Below the pieces are notes generated by a model that had not been told where the DNA came from, searched no databases, and saw only the letters and a list, made by a program, of their open reading frames with translations. Shown piece by piece: positions 24,660 through 36,992 of a DNA stretch of 64,000 bases; position 1 is the first letter of the stretch, and every line of letters starts with the position of its first letter. The translations under genes were made by a program, and so were the position numbers. The DNA is from Durusdinium trenchii (taxonomy: Eukaryota; Sar; Dinophyceae; Suessiales; Symbiodiniaceae): NCBI GenBank assembly GCA_963970005.1, contig CAXAMN010004003.1, positions 296,354 to 360,353 on the forward strand. The letters run 5' to 3'.

Positions 24660-26036
24660 CTCCGAGAAGAAGCTGTTTCCCTGGGCCTGCCTCAGTTCAG
24701 CGAGAAAGTTGTCGAATGAAGTTGACTGCAACTCCCTGCATTATATTGGCATGTGCATACGTGTATTGCACTATATATTGGTTGATACACGTCAGAGCGA
24801 TAGACAAAATTTTAAAATGTTTGTCGGTGTTGTATTTCACTATATCGGTATACACTGTTTGGTGAATATTTACACTATAGCTATGATGGGACTGGGACAA
24901 GAAAATCCAAACATCTTTTCATCTCTACTTTCGATATCAACTCTCTTTTCACAATTTTGCCGTTCGCCGTATCGATGTCCATACGCTTCTGGGAAAAAAG
25001 AGAAAAAACAAGCACTTCCTCTGATGAACAGATTCTTGCACAAACCCTTTTACACTTTGCTCAATGTGTATTTCTTTTGTACATAGTATGTAAAGCATCA
25101 CTCACCAACACAGCCTAGAATCCGTGTTATCCTTGCAGCTGAGAGACAGGATTGTCCCAAAAATGTTGTGTAGTGTGACAATGCCTCAGGAGGAAGTAAA
25201 GCATTCGCGGAGCGCTCGCAACTACAAGGCTGCTGTTTGCCGCGAAAGGCTTTGGAAACTGTTTTTTCAGAATGGCACTTTGTTTGGTTCAATGTGCACA
25301 ATGTGCACATACAGCGCCAAAAATGTACAAAAGTTACAAAACTGCATTGCGCCAAGAGACCCACATGACGTGCCTCCGGGCCCTCCCCGTCCGAAACTAC
25401 TGCCAAGTGTGGTCGTCGCTTGAACCTGGGCAATGTTTCATCGTGACGTCCTGCGATGTTGAACTTCACCACTTATGCGCCACTGCGTCAGCTAGTAGCA
25501 GTTTTACAAAAAGCGACAAACGCGTCTCATTTTCACTGCTCAGTCAGCTCACAGGACGAGGCGAAAGGCTCGAAAGGCATTGCGTAGCGCTTTCCCCAAG
25601 CAAGAGGCTGATTGGTTTGCATGAATCTGCATTCTTATCATCCAAACAAGAGGCTCGACAGCACCACGTAACTGCCGCCTAAGAAAAGCCGTGTGTCCTC
25701 AAAGTCCAGTGTGGTCTAGGTCAACCTACGGCCGATGTACCTCCAGTACAATGCAGGCGTGGAAATCTAGACTTCATCAAAAAATGTGAAGGATGTTTGA
25801 GGGGTGCCTGAAAACATGAACCAGTTGAACCAAATGACATTTCTCAAATAGGTCAAGCAGCACCCCACAGCACATTCCAATCACACTTGTGCTCTAATTC
25901 TCAAAAATAATGGTCCAAGGGATGCTTAGCTTTTGGTTGTCCCTCCAGGTAACCAAAGCCAGCAAGCTTCAAAAGAGCCTTGTCAAAGAAAAATTTGATA
26001 AACTTGGTGTTTCACGGTTCGGGCATGCATACATGC
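24660..26036. other. No supported gene
   Basis: The plus frame at 25272-25682 (136 codons) lacks domains. The sequence is otherwise complex and unassigned. Confidence 0.4.
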
Positions 26037-26170
26037 ATACATACGTACATACCATTACATTACATTACATTACATTACGTTACGTTACGTTACGTTACAT
26101 AACATTACATACATTACATAGATTACATACATTACACACATTACATACATTACATACGTTACATACGTTG
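26037..26170. repeat. (TACAT)n / (TACGT)n microsatellite
   Basis: TACAT and ATACAT units with a block of TTACG variants. It is the same family of simple sequence that separates the three retrotransposon copies downstream. Confidence 0.9.
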
Positions 26171-26499
26171 CACCAGCATAGACCCAGATAGCTAGGCAGA
26201 ATCCCGCGACCTGTTGACATGCGACTGGCTGGAACAAGAATGTACGCAGCCTGCACAGCCAGCTTACGGCACCTCCACAGCGCGCGCAATCAGCTGACAC
26301 CAGCACCGGCACGCTTTGCCAGCTCACAACACAGCACCCGACCAGCGCCGCCGCCCGTCTTGAACGCGCGCTCAGCCAGCTCACAGCACCAGCACCCAGG
26401 GCCACAACACCAGCACCAGCACCAACACCCTTTCGAAAGCGTGCGCAGCTCATTCTTATTTGCAGCCAGAAACCCATAGCTATCCCTATTTGGGGAATA

Positions 26500-27010
26500 A
26501 CAACGTATGATCTCGCGCGTATTAGTTTACGCGCACAAAAGTAGGCGCACAAACAGCAAAGCCCGTAAGTGTCATTGGCCCAAGGCCAAGCAGTACCCAG
26601 CGCTACTATTGACTTTGTAGCACACTTGAAGCAACGATCTGAATCTGTAGAACGATAAGGCCGTACGATCTTGCGCGTATAAGTTTATGCGCACAAACGG
26701 CAAAGCCCTCTAGGACTCTAGGCTTCACTCGCCCAAGGCCAAGCCTTATCCAGCACGACTTTTGTGTGTGTGTAGCATGCTGGGACATGCTGAAACAATG
26801 GTCGGTTGAGAGCCTGACGTTGCGCATAGAACATTATGAACATTATACGTAGAAAAGTATGCGCGCAAACAGTACAGCCCTTGACACAGCTGTCGGCCAA
26901 AACCGAACCTGAAGAGCGTAAATACCCCACAGCGGTCTAATAGACAAAGAACGCTCAAGCGACAACACCGTATGATGTTGCGCGCATAAGTCCACGCGGC
27001 CCATGACTGC
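26500..27010. repeat. Degenerate tandem repeat of about 160 bases
   Basis: Blocks starting CGTATGATCTCGCGCGTA (26503), CGTACGATCTTGCGCGTATA (26663), ACGTTGCGCATA (26817) and CGTATGATGTTGCGCGCATA (26970) recur about every 155 bases. They share TTACGCGCACAAA and GCCCAAGGCCAAGC segments. Confidence 0.65.
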
Positions 27011-27024
27011 TGCAGCACTTCATT

Positions 27025-27915
27025 GTCAGAAGCGGCGCTTGCTCACCCTTCACCGCTGCAAGCGTCGGTTTGTTACCCTTCACTGCCAGAAGCAGCGGTT
27101 GTTACCACTTCACTGTCAGAAGCGGGCACCAGCAACCGGCACGCCAGCTCACGGCGCCCACACAGACCGGCACCCTGTCTCCACCACGCGCACAGCCAGC
27201 ACCCAGCGCCAGCGCCAGCACCACAACCCACCCACACCAGGAGCCGGCGCCGGCACCCTGTTTCCACCACGCGCACAGCCAGCTCACAGCACCCAGCACC
27301 AGCGCCGGCGCGTCATTTGAAATGATAAGAACTGTCGCTAACTGGGGAAAAAAAAGATCTTCTCCACCAGGCGCACAGCCAGCACCCAGCACCGGCACCT
27401 GTCTCCACCACGCGCACAGCCAGCGCCCAGCACCAGCACCAGCACCCTGTCTCCACCACGCGCACAGCCCGCTCACAGCACCACCACCGGCACCGGCACC
27501 CGCCACCCCAACACCGGCGCCCTGTATAGGCCAGCTCACACCACCAGCGCCAGCAACCTGCCTCTACCACGTGCGCAGCCAGCTCACAGCAGCGCCAGCT
27601 CCACCACGCGTGCAGCCAGCTCACAGCACCCGCGCCCAGCACCCAGCACCAGCACCAGTGCCACCAACCTGTCTCCATGCACCGCGCGCACAGGCCAGCT
27701 CGCAGCACCAGCACCAGCACCGGCGCCCGGCGCCCACCACCATCCACCACACGCACAGCCAGCTCCCAGCAGCGCCGGCGCCCGGCGCCCTGCACCAGCA
27801 CCAGCACCAGCAACCTGGCTCCACCACGCGCACAGCCAGCTGACAGGACCAGCACCCAGCACCAGCACCAGCAACCTGTCTCCACCACGTGCACAGCCAG
27901 CTCACAGCACCATTG
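27025..27915. repeat. C/A-rich minisatellite (CCACCACGCGCACAGCCAGC family)
   Basis: Units of roughly 45-65 bases combine CTGTCTCCACCACGCGCACA with GCCAGCTCACAGCACC and variable CAGCACCAGCACCGGCACC runs. Five or more frames are open through it on both strands with Ser/Thr/His/Gln- or Ala/Gly/Trp-rich translations, which is expected of a repeat without T-rich stops. I do not call a gene here. Confidence 0.8.
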
Positions 27916-27960
27916 TTTTTTGAAGCAAGAACCCCATGGCTTCGCTATCTGAAGAAATAC

Positions 27961-28030
27961 ACGCATTACATACCTTACATACATTGCACGCATACATACC
28001 TACCTACCTACCTACATACATACATACATA
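27961..28030. repeat. (CATA)n / (CCTA)n microsatellite before retrotransposon unit 1
   Basis: TACAT units grade into CCTA and CATA units and end abruptly at CGGCTCAG, where unit 1 begins. Confidence 0.9.
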
Positions 28031-29530
28031 CGGCTCAGCGTCAAGCCACAGTGCGCCATGCACTCCGGGCTGAGTTCAACGGGGGACCACATCCCTGACG
28101 GTTCCTTTGGCCTGATCGTGGAGCGCACGGGCATCTTCACCCACGCTCAGCGCTGGGGTCATCGAGAACGACAACATGACGCCTTCCAGCCCGCCCAGAT
28201 GGCGCCGCGGCTATCAGGTCTGCCAGGCCACCAGCTGCAGCAACTGGATCTGGCAAGACAAGGGACAGTCTGCAGGCAACGCGGCACTTCCACCTCACAC
28301 CTTAAAAGCTCACAGGTGAGGTGCTGGCATCCTCCTGGGACAAGCTAGACCCTGGCCTTCAGCAAAAGTTCCTGCTCCCGTCAAGGAGTTAGTTGAGAAG
28401 ATCACCAAGCCCCAAGGACGTGGCCAACAAGCTCAAGCAGCAAGTCTCCACGCTACGTGATCTCACACGAAGCAGACTACGCAAAACAAGACCCATGCAG
28501 GGTGAGGACGCCAACCCGGACCTGCCCGTCCCTATGGCTGCAGAGACCTTTGTAACAAGTCTGGGAATCGACCTGACTGATGAGCAAAGAACTCAATGGC
28601 ATGGGTTGTCAAGAGGCCCAACGCAGATGAAGAGGAGATCAACAAGCGCCGGAAAACGGATGGATCTGCGCCGCCTTCACCGGGACAGTGTGGGTAACAC
28701 TCTCGAACAAGGCATTTCGCAAGGGCAACCTTCAGTAGTCGGGCGGCTCACGCACGTGATTTTGTCCATATCAGAGGAGGTGCACTAACCAGTACACCGA
28801 GCTCTGGAGACTCCACAGCCAAAGAACGATCAAAGCAGGACCTTCGGACCTCACCATGGCTGTTGGGTAATTAAGTGCCAGGTGCTACGCTAATGCACCA
28901 TGGGGGGCCTTCACTTGGATTTGCGCCCTTTTGCTCTACAAAACGCAGTCCAGGAGTCTCTCGACACAGCAGAGGCCGTCGACATCATGACCCTTGCAGG
29001 GCTGAAGACTCTATGGAAAGAGCACGACCTGAACATCCAAGGTGATGCAAGTCACTTTGTGAACCGTCTGGCTAGTTTCGCAGTCCAGAGCCTTCCACTA
29101 CAGGTACGCCGAAATCAAAGAAGGAGGCTACCTGGCAGATCATGTGCAGCAACCCATTTTGGCGCCGTACCCGCTCGTCAACAATTGGGCCAACCAAGGA
29201 TTGGGGCAATACCTCATGGACGATAAAAAGGTGCTGATCTGCCATGTCACGCGTAATACCTGCATTGATGGTATTGCCACCAAGCACAGCAAGGCACATT
29301 CACTATGCCAAGATCCTTGGATGGATTCGCCAGAGCATCAACAGAGTTTGTGCTCATTTGTCATCAAGGACAAACCCATCAAGCCGGCCACTACTTTGCC
29401 ATCCTCATCTACCGTGATCTGATGTGGACTGCAGATGACGGCAAGGTACCACAACACCTGCCAAATTTAACGCCCAAATTGGCCAGTCAGATTACTCAAG
29501 TATGGGCGGTCACTGCTGACATCTTCAAGA
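28031..29530 (+). pseudogene. Unit 1: zinc-cluster remnant and C19-like protease module
   Basis: Near 28220-28270 the sequence still encodes CSNWIWQDKG, the remnant of the zinc cluster that is better kept in unit 3. At 28876-28920 it reads ARCYANAPWGAFTW, the protease Cys box, with the putative nucleophile codon at 28883-28885; a TAA stop lies just upstream in that frame. The His box GHYFAILIYRDLMWTADDG is intact at about 29386-29440 (His codon 29389-29391). At least two frameshifts separate the boxes. Confidence 0.6.
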
Positions 29531-29544
29531 CACCACAACAAGTG

Positions 29545-30400
29545 CTGCCGATGAAGACGGCCAGATATGAGCAGGAACACAATGTGCTCTACTTTGCCAA
29601 CGTGACCAACATGAAAGGCAGGTCATCGAATGGTACTGGGCCCGGAACTCCGGCATTTACATCTTTGCTGAAACCCATCTTGACCCACAAAAGCATCATG
29701 AGCTGCGCCAATACTTCACCATACGTGGGCGCACAATCTTCGGTACACCAGCCAGTCCGACAACTCTGGAACACATGGAGGCATTCTGGTACTTGCTGAC
29801 CCTGCCTCCGGCATCACGGACTTCGGCAGCTACAACATCCAAGGCTGTGGGTATCAAGCGTTCTTGTGGCGGGCCACTGAGAGCACCATTTTGGTCATAG
29901 ACCTGTACCTCAAAACAGGTGAAACACTACAGAGTGACACCAATGCAACAATACTTGCCAAGGTGTTAACCCTTCTCGAACAGACAACCCTTTTTTTATG
30001 GTGGTGACTGGCAGAATCACCCTGACAGCGTGGCCAATACAGTCCTCCCAGCCAAGTTTCATTTTGGCGTCCTGGCGCCAGGTTGCAGTCTGTTATCAGG
30101 CAACGTCATCGACTTTGCCATCACGCAGGACACACTTGCCAGTACAACAGCACTCACCACAGAATGGGCTGTTCCATGGAGGCCACATGCCCTGCTCAAG
30201 CTCCAATTCGACATCGAAGAAGCCACCCGGGAATACCGACAAACGCAGTATTTCCCACTCATGCCCAAAGTCCCAGACATTGACTTCAGGCCCTGGACTA
30301 CCTATCAATCCACGGCCTATGAACTTGAACTTTATGGAGTACCACCGAATCAACCAGGACAGGGATGGGCAGATTGGGTTTCGAAGACTGAACAGGCCTA
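29545..30400 (+). pseudogene. Unit 1: EEP endonuclease domain, broken
   Basis: The order of motifs is that of apurinic-type LINE endonucleases. It has an N-terminal FANVTN segment, a Glu motif in ETHL context (about 29670), GMLV/ADPASG (about 29790), a GDWQN-like motif near 30000, SGNVIDFAI (about 30100) and WRPHALLK (about 30178). The frame changes at about 29640, 29780 and 30020. The product would nick target DNA to prime reverse transcription; this copy cannot encode it. Confidence 0.65.
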
Positions 30401-30478
30401 CGTGGACTGTTCAGAAGCCTCAAGACCAGTGAGCTTGCATGGGAGAGACCGTACCGCCAGATTTCCACGCAACAACGC

Positions 30479-31790
30479 ATGGACCAGAGACTTCAAGACT
30501 GGGGACGACTATGGCACATCAGAGAAGACAACAACCCGCAGCCCAGACCGTCACTACTCCAGGAAGGCAGGCCACTCACTGCAGGCAAGCTACATCACAT
30601 ACTCAAAGCCTTACCGGACAAGGCCAGTGGACCTGATGCGGTCTCAACACAGCTCATGAGGAGCATTCCACCGCTGGCTTTGAACCCCTTGCTAAAGTTG
30701 TACCAGACCATGGAAGAGCAAGCTGAATTGCCTACACAACTACGCATGCACCTAGTAGTGATGTTACCAAAGAACAGCAAGCTTGAAAGACCAATCACTT
30801 TGACATCAGTGCTCTGGAGGGTGTGGCGTCGTTTGAGAAAGCCGCTGCTGGATGAATGGCAGAGAACTCTTCCTGCAGACATGGATCATGACCGAGCTCG
30901 ACCAGCTCAATGGTGGTCGCCGATTGGGGAGGACTCTTCATAGTGTTCTTGATCTTCTCACGCGGCGTGATCACCGCCATCTTGTTTTTTGGCCTTGGTC
31001 GCCTCCCCTTTGGAGATGAGCTTCTGCGAGTCTTCTCGAGGATCAAGGCTCATTGCAGAGTCTGAGGATCCTAGCGCATAGCGAAAATAGCACCTATAGC
31101 ACCAGAATATTGCCGTACCAAAGATTGCTCACATACCCCCTACAACTTTCACCAGGACCAGGGTACCATGACACATGCGTGTAGTCCTTGGCGCTGAGGA
31201 AAGTCTGACTGAGCAGATCGAGCTGCTCGCAACTTGGCAAGTCGAAGCACATCCGCCACGGACTCACTTGTGGGCGCCATGGGGAACTTGCGTACTACAT
31301 GTGGCATTGGAGCGGCTGTTGAGACAAGAGGTGCACAAAGCAAGACGCAAGAGTGGGGTCACGGTCCTCATGGACATGTCGACTTTCTATGACACAATCC
31401 AGCTCAACAAGTTGCAAGAAGAAGCGGTCAAGCTGGATTACCCTCCACTACTTTTGGAGCTAGCCATGCAGCTTTACACGGGCCCCAAAGCAATCCTTGC
31501 AGAACAAGAGATGACCCCATTTTTCCATGTGGATCATGGAGTACCGGCTGGATGTCCCCAAGCTCCACTTCTTGCCAAAGTGGTACTGGCGCCGGCACTC
31601 ATTCCATGGAAACAACAACACCCCCAGATCAACCTATCCAGCTGGGTGGGTGATGTGGGCTTTGACATGGAGGGCAGCACACCGCTGCAAGTGGCACAGC
31701 AGGCGGTCGAGGCCTACCGAGATCTACACAGCCGACTCACAGCCCTGGGCCTGAAGGTAAATCCAAAGAAAACTGCCTTCATTGCCACTG
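30479..31790 (+). pseudogene. Unit 1: reverse transcriptase, interrupted and catalytically mutated
   Basis: The fingers read MLPKNSKLERPITLTS and VWRRLRKPLLDEW (about 30760-30860). They are separated by foreign sequence (about 30905-31290) from the palm: motif A LMDMSTFYDTI (about 31370), motif B HGVPAGCPQAPL (about 31537) and motif C SSWVGDVGFD. The first catalytic Asp of the expected VDD is Gly (codon GGT at 31649-31651), a single-base change from GAT. Units 2 and 3 keep VDD. The primer-grip and thumb text (LGLKVNPKKTAFIATD) follows. Confidence 0.75.
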
Positions 31791-34310
31791 ATAAGGCCAC
31801 AGACCATGCTCAGGTCGATGCTCACAGAACAAGAGCCACCAGTCTCAACAGTCATGAGAGATCTGGGCGTCGATCATCCAGCAGCCAGAAGACGCAGGAT
31901 CCCTGTGCTACGACAGAGGCTTCAAAAGGCCACACAACGGAAAATCAAGCTTCGATCCTTGAAGTTCCCAGCACTCAAGATACGCCTCCGATTACACAAA
32001 GGAGGTATCCAACCGGTTGCATTGCGGGGAGTTGAGGCTCAAGGATTGGCGCCCCGCTACAGAACTGCAATGGCCACTCATCTAGGCCATCACAAAGGAG
32101 GACTCCTGGACAGCACCTATGATCTGCACAGCAACGAATACCAAGACCCAGCAGACAAGTCCTTATCCAGCACATCAAGGCAGTTCACACACTCTATCAA
32201 CAGTGGCCACCTGACCAGATGACACACCTGGAGCAAGCCTGGAGCCAACTTCATGAACAGCTCCAAACCAAACAGCATCCATGGTACACTGTCCGTGGAC
32301 CACTGGCGGCGACCATTGCGCACCTCCGCGAATGGAATTGGCAGGTCGAACAACTACATCGATGGACAAGACCAGCCACACAGATCCTCCAAAACAACGA
32401 GCTCAGCCTCCAAGACCCATGGTGGAAGGTTGAACGAACCCTCCAACAAGAAGCCAGAGACCAGAGAACAGCGCGACTAGCACACAAGCCTCACTATCAA
32501 CACCTGCTCTGGCACCCATACAGACAGATGATCAAGCAGCTGCCTGCTGACCTACGACCACACCTCAAGACCTGGGTTCAAGCAGCCATCCATTACAAAG
32601 AAGCAGGCACCACGAAGATGTGCCCTCTGCGTCAAGTGCCAGCCACACCAAAGCACATCATTTGGCTGCGCAAGTGGCATCAAGGACAACAACACAATTT
32701 GCTACCTCCGGATTGGGCAAACAGGCTCCTGAATCATAATGAAGAACCATTATGGACCTCCGGGTGGGTACCTTTGGAACCACAAGAACATCACCAATGC
32801 CCACACCCATACCAAGGGCATGGCAAACGGCAAGACCTGCAGATCCTCTCCCCAGGCCAATACCAAGGTTGGGCTTTCACGTTGGATGCCACACCGTCCA
32901 ACTACGACGTGCGCAGTCAGGTTTGGGCGTTTGGACTTTGCATACACCATCTCTCCATGGGCCAATTGCAACGACTCGCAGCCACAACAGGCATTCCGGA
33001 GCCACCACACACACAAAAACCAGGCCACTGCTTGCCGGATTGGTGGCTTTGGCCAAGCATACCAACACCGCACTCACCACAGTATGGGCAGTGTGGACCA
33101 ACCCTAGCCAGCGAGGCCCTTATCAGGACATTCTGCAACATGTCACTGAGCGAGACTACCAGAGAGTCACAGTCTAATATACACCAAGAGCCACAACTTC
33201 GCAGGAGACAACGAGATGCAGCCTTGACTGCATGGGAACGAGCGAGCAGTCTCAATAACAAGAAGCTCACCGAGTGGCAACAGGTGCTTGATGACGACCA
33301 CATGCTCATCTACAGCCATGCAGCTGAGAGATTGGCAAAGATCTACAACAACAAGGAGCGCTACATACACCACAAGCCCACCAGACAACTTGGCAAGCAC
33401 ACAAAACAATACAAGAAACAGCTTGTGGGCCAATGCACCAGACCATGGCAATCACCACAACACAGGTGGGCGCCACGCAGAAGTGGATATCAATGTGGAG
33501 CGTGCGGGCAGCGTGTACACCAACACCTTACTGTCCAGGAGATTGAACTCAGACTCAAACAGGAATGTCCACAATTGACCCTGGATGAACAGTACCCTGA
33601 ACAGGCCAGCCCTCACCAGGCAATGCCAAAGAAACAAACCAGAGCCCAGGTCATTAAGAACCTTCTGGAGGAACAAGCCCAGAGCCAACCAGAGCCCGCA
33701 CAGCACCAATTTGAAGCCACTACCGGATACCTCCGCTGTGTCAAGTGTGGAACCAGCATACACAAGCGAGTCAATGAAGCAGCCTTCATGACACTCTGGC
33801 AGAAGGGAGAGAAAGTCTCGACAACAACGAATCATCCTCACTGGAGCTTTGAAGAAACCTTGCAAAGGAGCAGCCATCAGTGGATCACCACCGCTGCCAG
33901 AACTCTTCCGCAAACAGGCTGAGCAAGCCACACAAAAGGCAAACAGCCAGGAGGACCCACAAGGGCAATCCCTTTCCAAGACAGAATCGGACAGGGCAGC
34001 CTACCAGCATCCAAGCACGGCCCCACGCCTGGAAGACACAATCCAGGCCTCACCCAGCCAGGGGCCCAACCGAAGACCCACGCCTTGCAGGTTACACTTC
34101 TCCACGGCACTCGACAGCCTGAACTCTGACACAACACCGGCTACCACTGCATTAGCCATGAACCCCAGCCAACAGACAGTGGACCAAGATAGAGAACAGA
34201 AGAAGGCACGCCTCGACACAAACACCACAATGAGGACAGCGAGTGCCCAAGAACAAGGAGAAGAAGAGTCCCTGGCGGATGACGAACCTTTCAACGTGGA
34301 CTTCTTTTGA
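31782..34310 (+). pseudogene. Unit 1: C-terminal region (CCHC knuckle, RNase H-like segment, zinc ribbons)
   Basis: A 567-codon frame (32219-33922) covers most of the region. A knuckle-like segment reads CPLRQVPATPKHIIWLRKWH (about 32620-32680) with two Cys replaced by Arg relative to units 2 and 3. GWAFTLDATPSNYD (about 32872) marks the RNase H-like start. A zinc ribbon YQCGACGQRVHQ lies near 33490 and YLRCVKCGTSIHKRVNE near 33730. A frameshift near 33850 leads to the last segment, with PPLPELFRKQ at about 33890 and the terminal FNVDFF before TGA (34308-34310). Confidence 0.7.
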
Positions 34311-34343
34311 GACGGCAACACTGAGGCACAACGCCTAGAAAGC

Positions 34344-34355
34344 GGCCAAAGAGCC
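34344..34355 (+). other. 3' stem-loop of unit 1
   Basis: GGC-CAAAGA-GCC lies between the stop codon and the A-rich tail. Units 2 and 3 have a hairpin in the same place with different paired bases. Confidence 0.4.
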
Positions 34356-34378
34356 AAACCAGCAACTTTAGAAAAAGA

Positions 34379-34533
34379 ATACATACGTACATACATACGT
34401 TACGTTACGTTACATTACATTACATTACATTACCATACCATACCATACAATACCAAACCATTCCACTCCATTACATTACCATACATACATACATACATCC
34501 ATCCATACATCCATCCATCCATCCATCCATCCA
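34379..34533. repeat. Microsatellite between units 1 and 2
   Basis: CATA, TTACG, TTACAT, ACCAT and CATC units follow each other. The tract ends in repeated CATC/CCAT units at the first base of unit 2. Confidence 0.9.
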
Positions 34534-34758
34534 TGGCTCAAGGTTTCAGGTCTCAAGCTGGCACGCCCGCATAAAGACCAGCTAGCGCAAGTCACCCGGC
34601 GTTGCACCACGTGATACAAAAAGATTGACACGGGCCTCACCGCCATATCCTCCCAAGAGTACCCCTTTCTTTGCCCGCAATAGTGTGGGACAAGTTCAAG
34701 GGCATCTCTTCTGCGAGATCTACGTCCTCGGCACCTCAACCTCCGGGATTTTCCCAAC

Positions 34759-36930
34759 TTGGACTTCTCCTTTGTAGGTGTCTTTGACCAGATCGTGGAC
34801 GGAGCCCTGATCTGCGCCATCCATCTAAAGAACCTCAAGGCCCTTGTCAAACCCCGGTTCAGGGATAATGACTTCCTGGTGCAGGGCCTACACACCTTGC
34901 AGCAAATCCAATTGTACCAATTGGATCTGGCAGGATCGGCTTACTCCAGGTACACGCTGCAGAAGGTGTGGGCTACCACCTCCCCAAGCACAGGCAAGGG
35001 CAAAGGCTATGGCAAGCCCAATAACAAAGTACCACGAGGCCCTCAGACATGGCTTGAGACACCACCAGGACTTTCTAAGGTCCGGCCTATGAAGATCTCC
35101 AAGGTCCAACACGAGGCCACAGAATTACTTGCAGCAGCATGGACGACCTTACCAGAGGACACCCAGAGCAAGTTGCAGGCCATTGGTATTGGGCCCACAA
35201 AGCCAGAAGCACCAGCACTCCAAGATGTGTTGAAAACCCACATGGAGGCCTTGCCGCAACCAGTCCAAGAACTGGTCACCAAATTGACCACACCAGAGCC
35301 ATGTACTGAGAGAGAAATCGCTGCCAAACTCAAAGGCAGGGTGACGGAGTTGAAGAACCTCTCGATGAAAAAAACTCAGTTGCAAGGCCGCATCGACCAG
35401 GTCAAAACACAGTACGCAGCACTCCTTACGGATATGCAAGACCTTCAGGTCAAGCTCACAGAAGGACAGCAAGCCCTCAAATGTCTCTCAGAAGAGCACA
35501 TGAAAGCTGTCAATCAGACGCCAGCACCCGCAGAGCTGCCATCTACGTGTGGCGAGGCCGAACAGATTCCTATCCTTTGTCCATAGTCTGGGCATTTCAC
35601 TGACTGAGGAACAGAAAACTCAGCTGCATGGCCTCTTGAAACGGCCCAATCAAGAAGCCGAAGACTCAATGAAGCGCGGGAAAACCGAGGGCACACAGCT
35701 GACGCCTCCAGGACATTGCGGGTAACACTCACTTTTCGATGTTTGAGGGGTGGACTTTCCCAGTTCCGGACGATGACATCATGTCACGTGAAGGGCTTGC
35801 AAGTCCAAACTATGGGCAAGTTTTTGAAGAGATCAAACCTCCGAAGACGCTTTTCAGTTGAACAGAGTCTTACACACACCACAATGGGATTGCCGTGCTG
35901 CACCAGGCTCACAGCAGCAGCCAGGCAGATCAGCTCCAATGTGTGCAAGGGAACATGCACAGATTACTGCTGAACCAAATACTTCAGGGGAGAGCCACGA
36001 CACCAATGACGGGGAACAGTCATTTCATGGTGGACACGTGCACTTTCAAACCAATTTTGATGCTCACAGAGCACCCTTTACAGAGCCAGCTGAGCCAACC
36101 TCCGGGATAGCCCATGGCACTGACTACCTCTCCATCTTAGGAGGGGCAGCATCCTTTGACGACACTGGGGGCAGTGCTACACAGAAGACTCCAACCATGC
36201 AGAACTATGCCACGGCCACTGACTGCATTTTGCAGAATCTCACAATGGCTGTTGGCAATCCCAGTGTAAGGTGCTTTGCCAATGCACCATGGCGGGCCTT
36301 CACGTGGGTTTGCGCCCTTCTCCGAGAGACCAGCACGCAACCTTGGGGAACTCTACAGGAGGCAGTGCAGGAATCGCTGAATCAGTGGACATCCAAGCTC
36401 TGCCAGGCTTACGAGATCTTTGGAAACAACATGATCTCAATGTTCAAGGAGACGCCAGCCACTTTGTCAACTCCTTGTGGTTGCTGTCTCAAAGCCGAGC
36501 ATTTCACCACCGCTTTGCTGAAATCAAGGAAGGGGGCTACCTCACGGATCATGTCCAGCAACCCATCCTTGTTCCATATCCAGATGACTGGCCCGATGAT
36601 GCGACGCTGCAGCAGCTTATCAACAACTGGGCCAACCAAGGCATGGGTCAATATCTGCTGGGTGACAAAAAGCTCCTGGTGTGTCATGTGACCAGGAACA
36701 CCTGCATCAATGGGGTGATGACCAAACACCAGAAGCCCTTCAATCCTTATGGCACCTTCAATATGCCACGCTCCTTGGATGGCTTTGCAAGATCGACTAC
36801 TGAGTTTGTGCCAGCAGTGCTCATTTGCCATCCTCATCTATCGCGACCTCATGTGGCTAGCTGATGATGGGCAGGTACCCACCCATCTGCCCAACTTGAC
36901 ACCAAGCTTGGCCAGCCAGATCACTCAAGT
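34759..36930 (+). pseudogene. Unit 2: zinc cluster, coiled coil and C19-like protease module
   Basis: In one frame (about 34877-34960) the zinc cluster reads WCRAY, then NWIWQDRLTPGTRCRRC. The main open frame (34759-35586) is shifted there, then continues into VTELKNLSMKKTQLQGRIDQ (about 35340-35400), a coiled-coil-like heptad stretch. A second frame (35858-36691) holds the Cys box GNPSVRCFANAPWRAF with the nucleophile codon at 36272-36274. The His box is missing: sequence runs directly from CTCATTTGCCA into TCCTCATCTATCG, joining on a GCCA found at both ends of the lost segment. YLTDHVQQPILVPYPDDW (about 36540) is conserved with unit 3. Confidence 0.6.
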
Positions 36931-36992
36931 CTGGGCTGTGACAACTACTACATGGACTCCCGCCACCGGAAGAGCCAGACTACGAGCCACCT

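Larger units (their letters stand above)
28031..34378 (+). mobile_element. Non-LTR retrotransposon, unit 1 of 3 (inactive)
   Basis: This 6.3 kb unit lies between two microsatellites and aligns collinearly with units 2 and 3. It begins CGGCTCAGCGTCAAG and ends with a short 3' untranslated stretch, a small stem-loop (34344-34355) and an A-rich run before the next microsatellite. It keeps the His box of the protease module, much of the endonuclease, the reverse transcriptase palm and most of the C-terminal region, but in many frames. Damage: the N-terminal part is much reduced, a stop sits just before the protease Cys box, about 430 bases are lost between endonuclease and RT near 30395, about 385 bases are inserted in the RT near 30905-31290, and the RT catalytic motif is mutated. 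Confidence 0.85.

Noticed and set aside
27025..27915. A 257-codon Ser/Thr/His/Gln-rich or Ala/Gly/Trp-rich protein
   Set aside because: The frames are open on both strands only because the minisatellite lacks stop-forming triplets.
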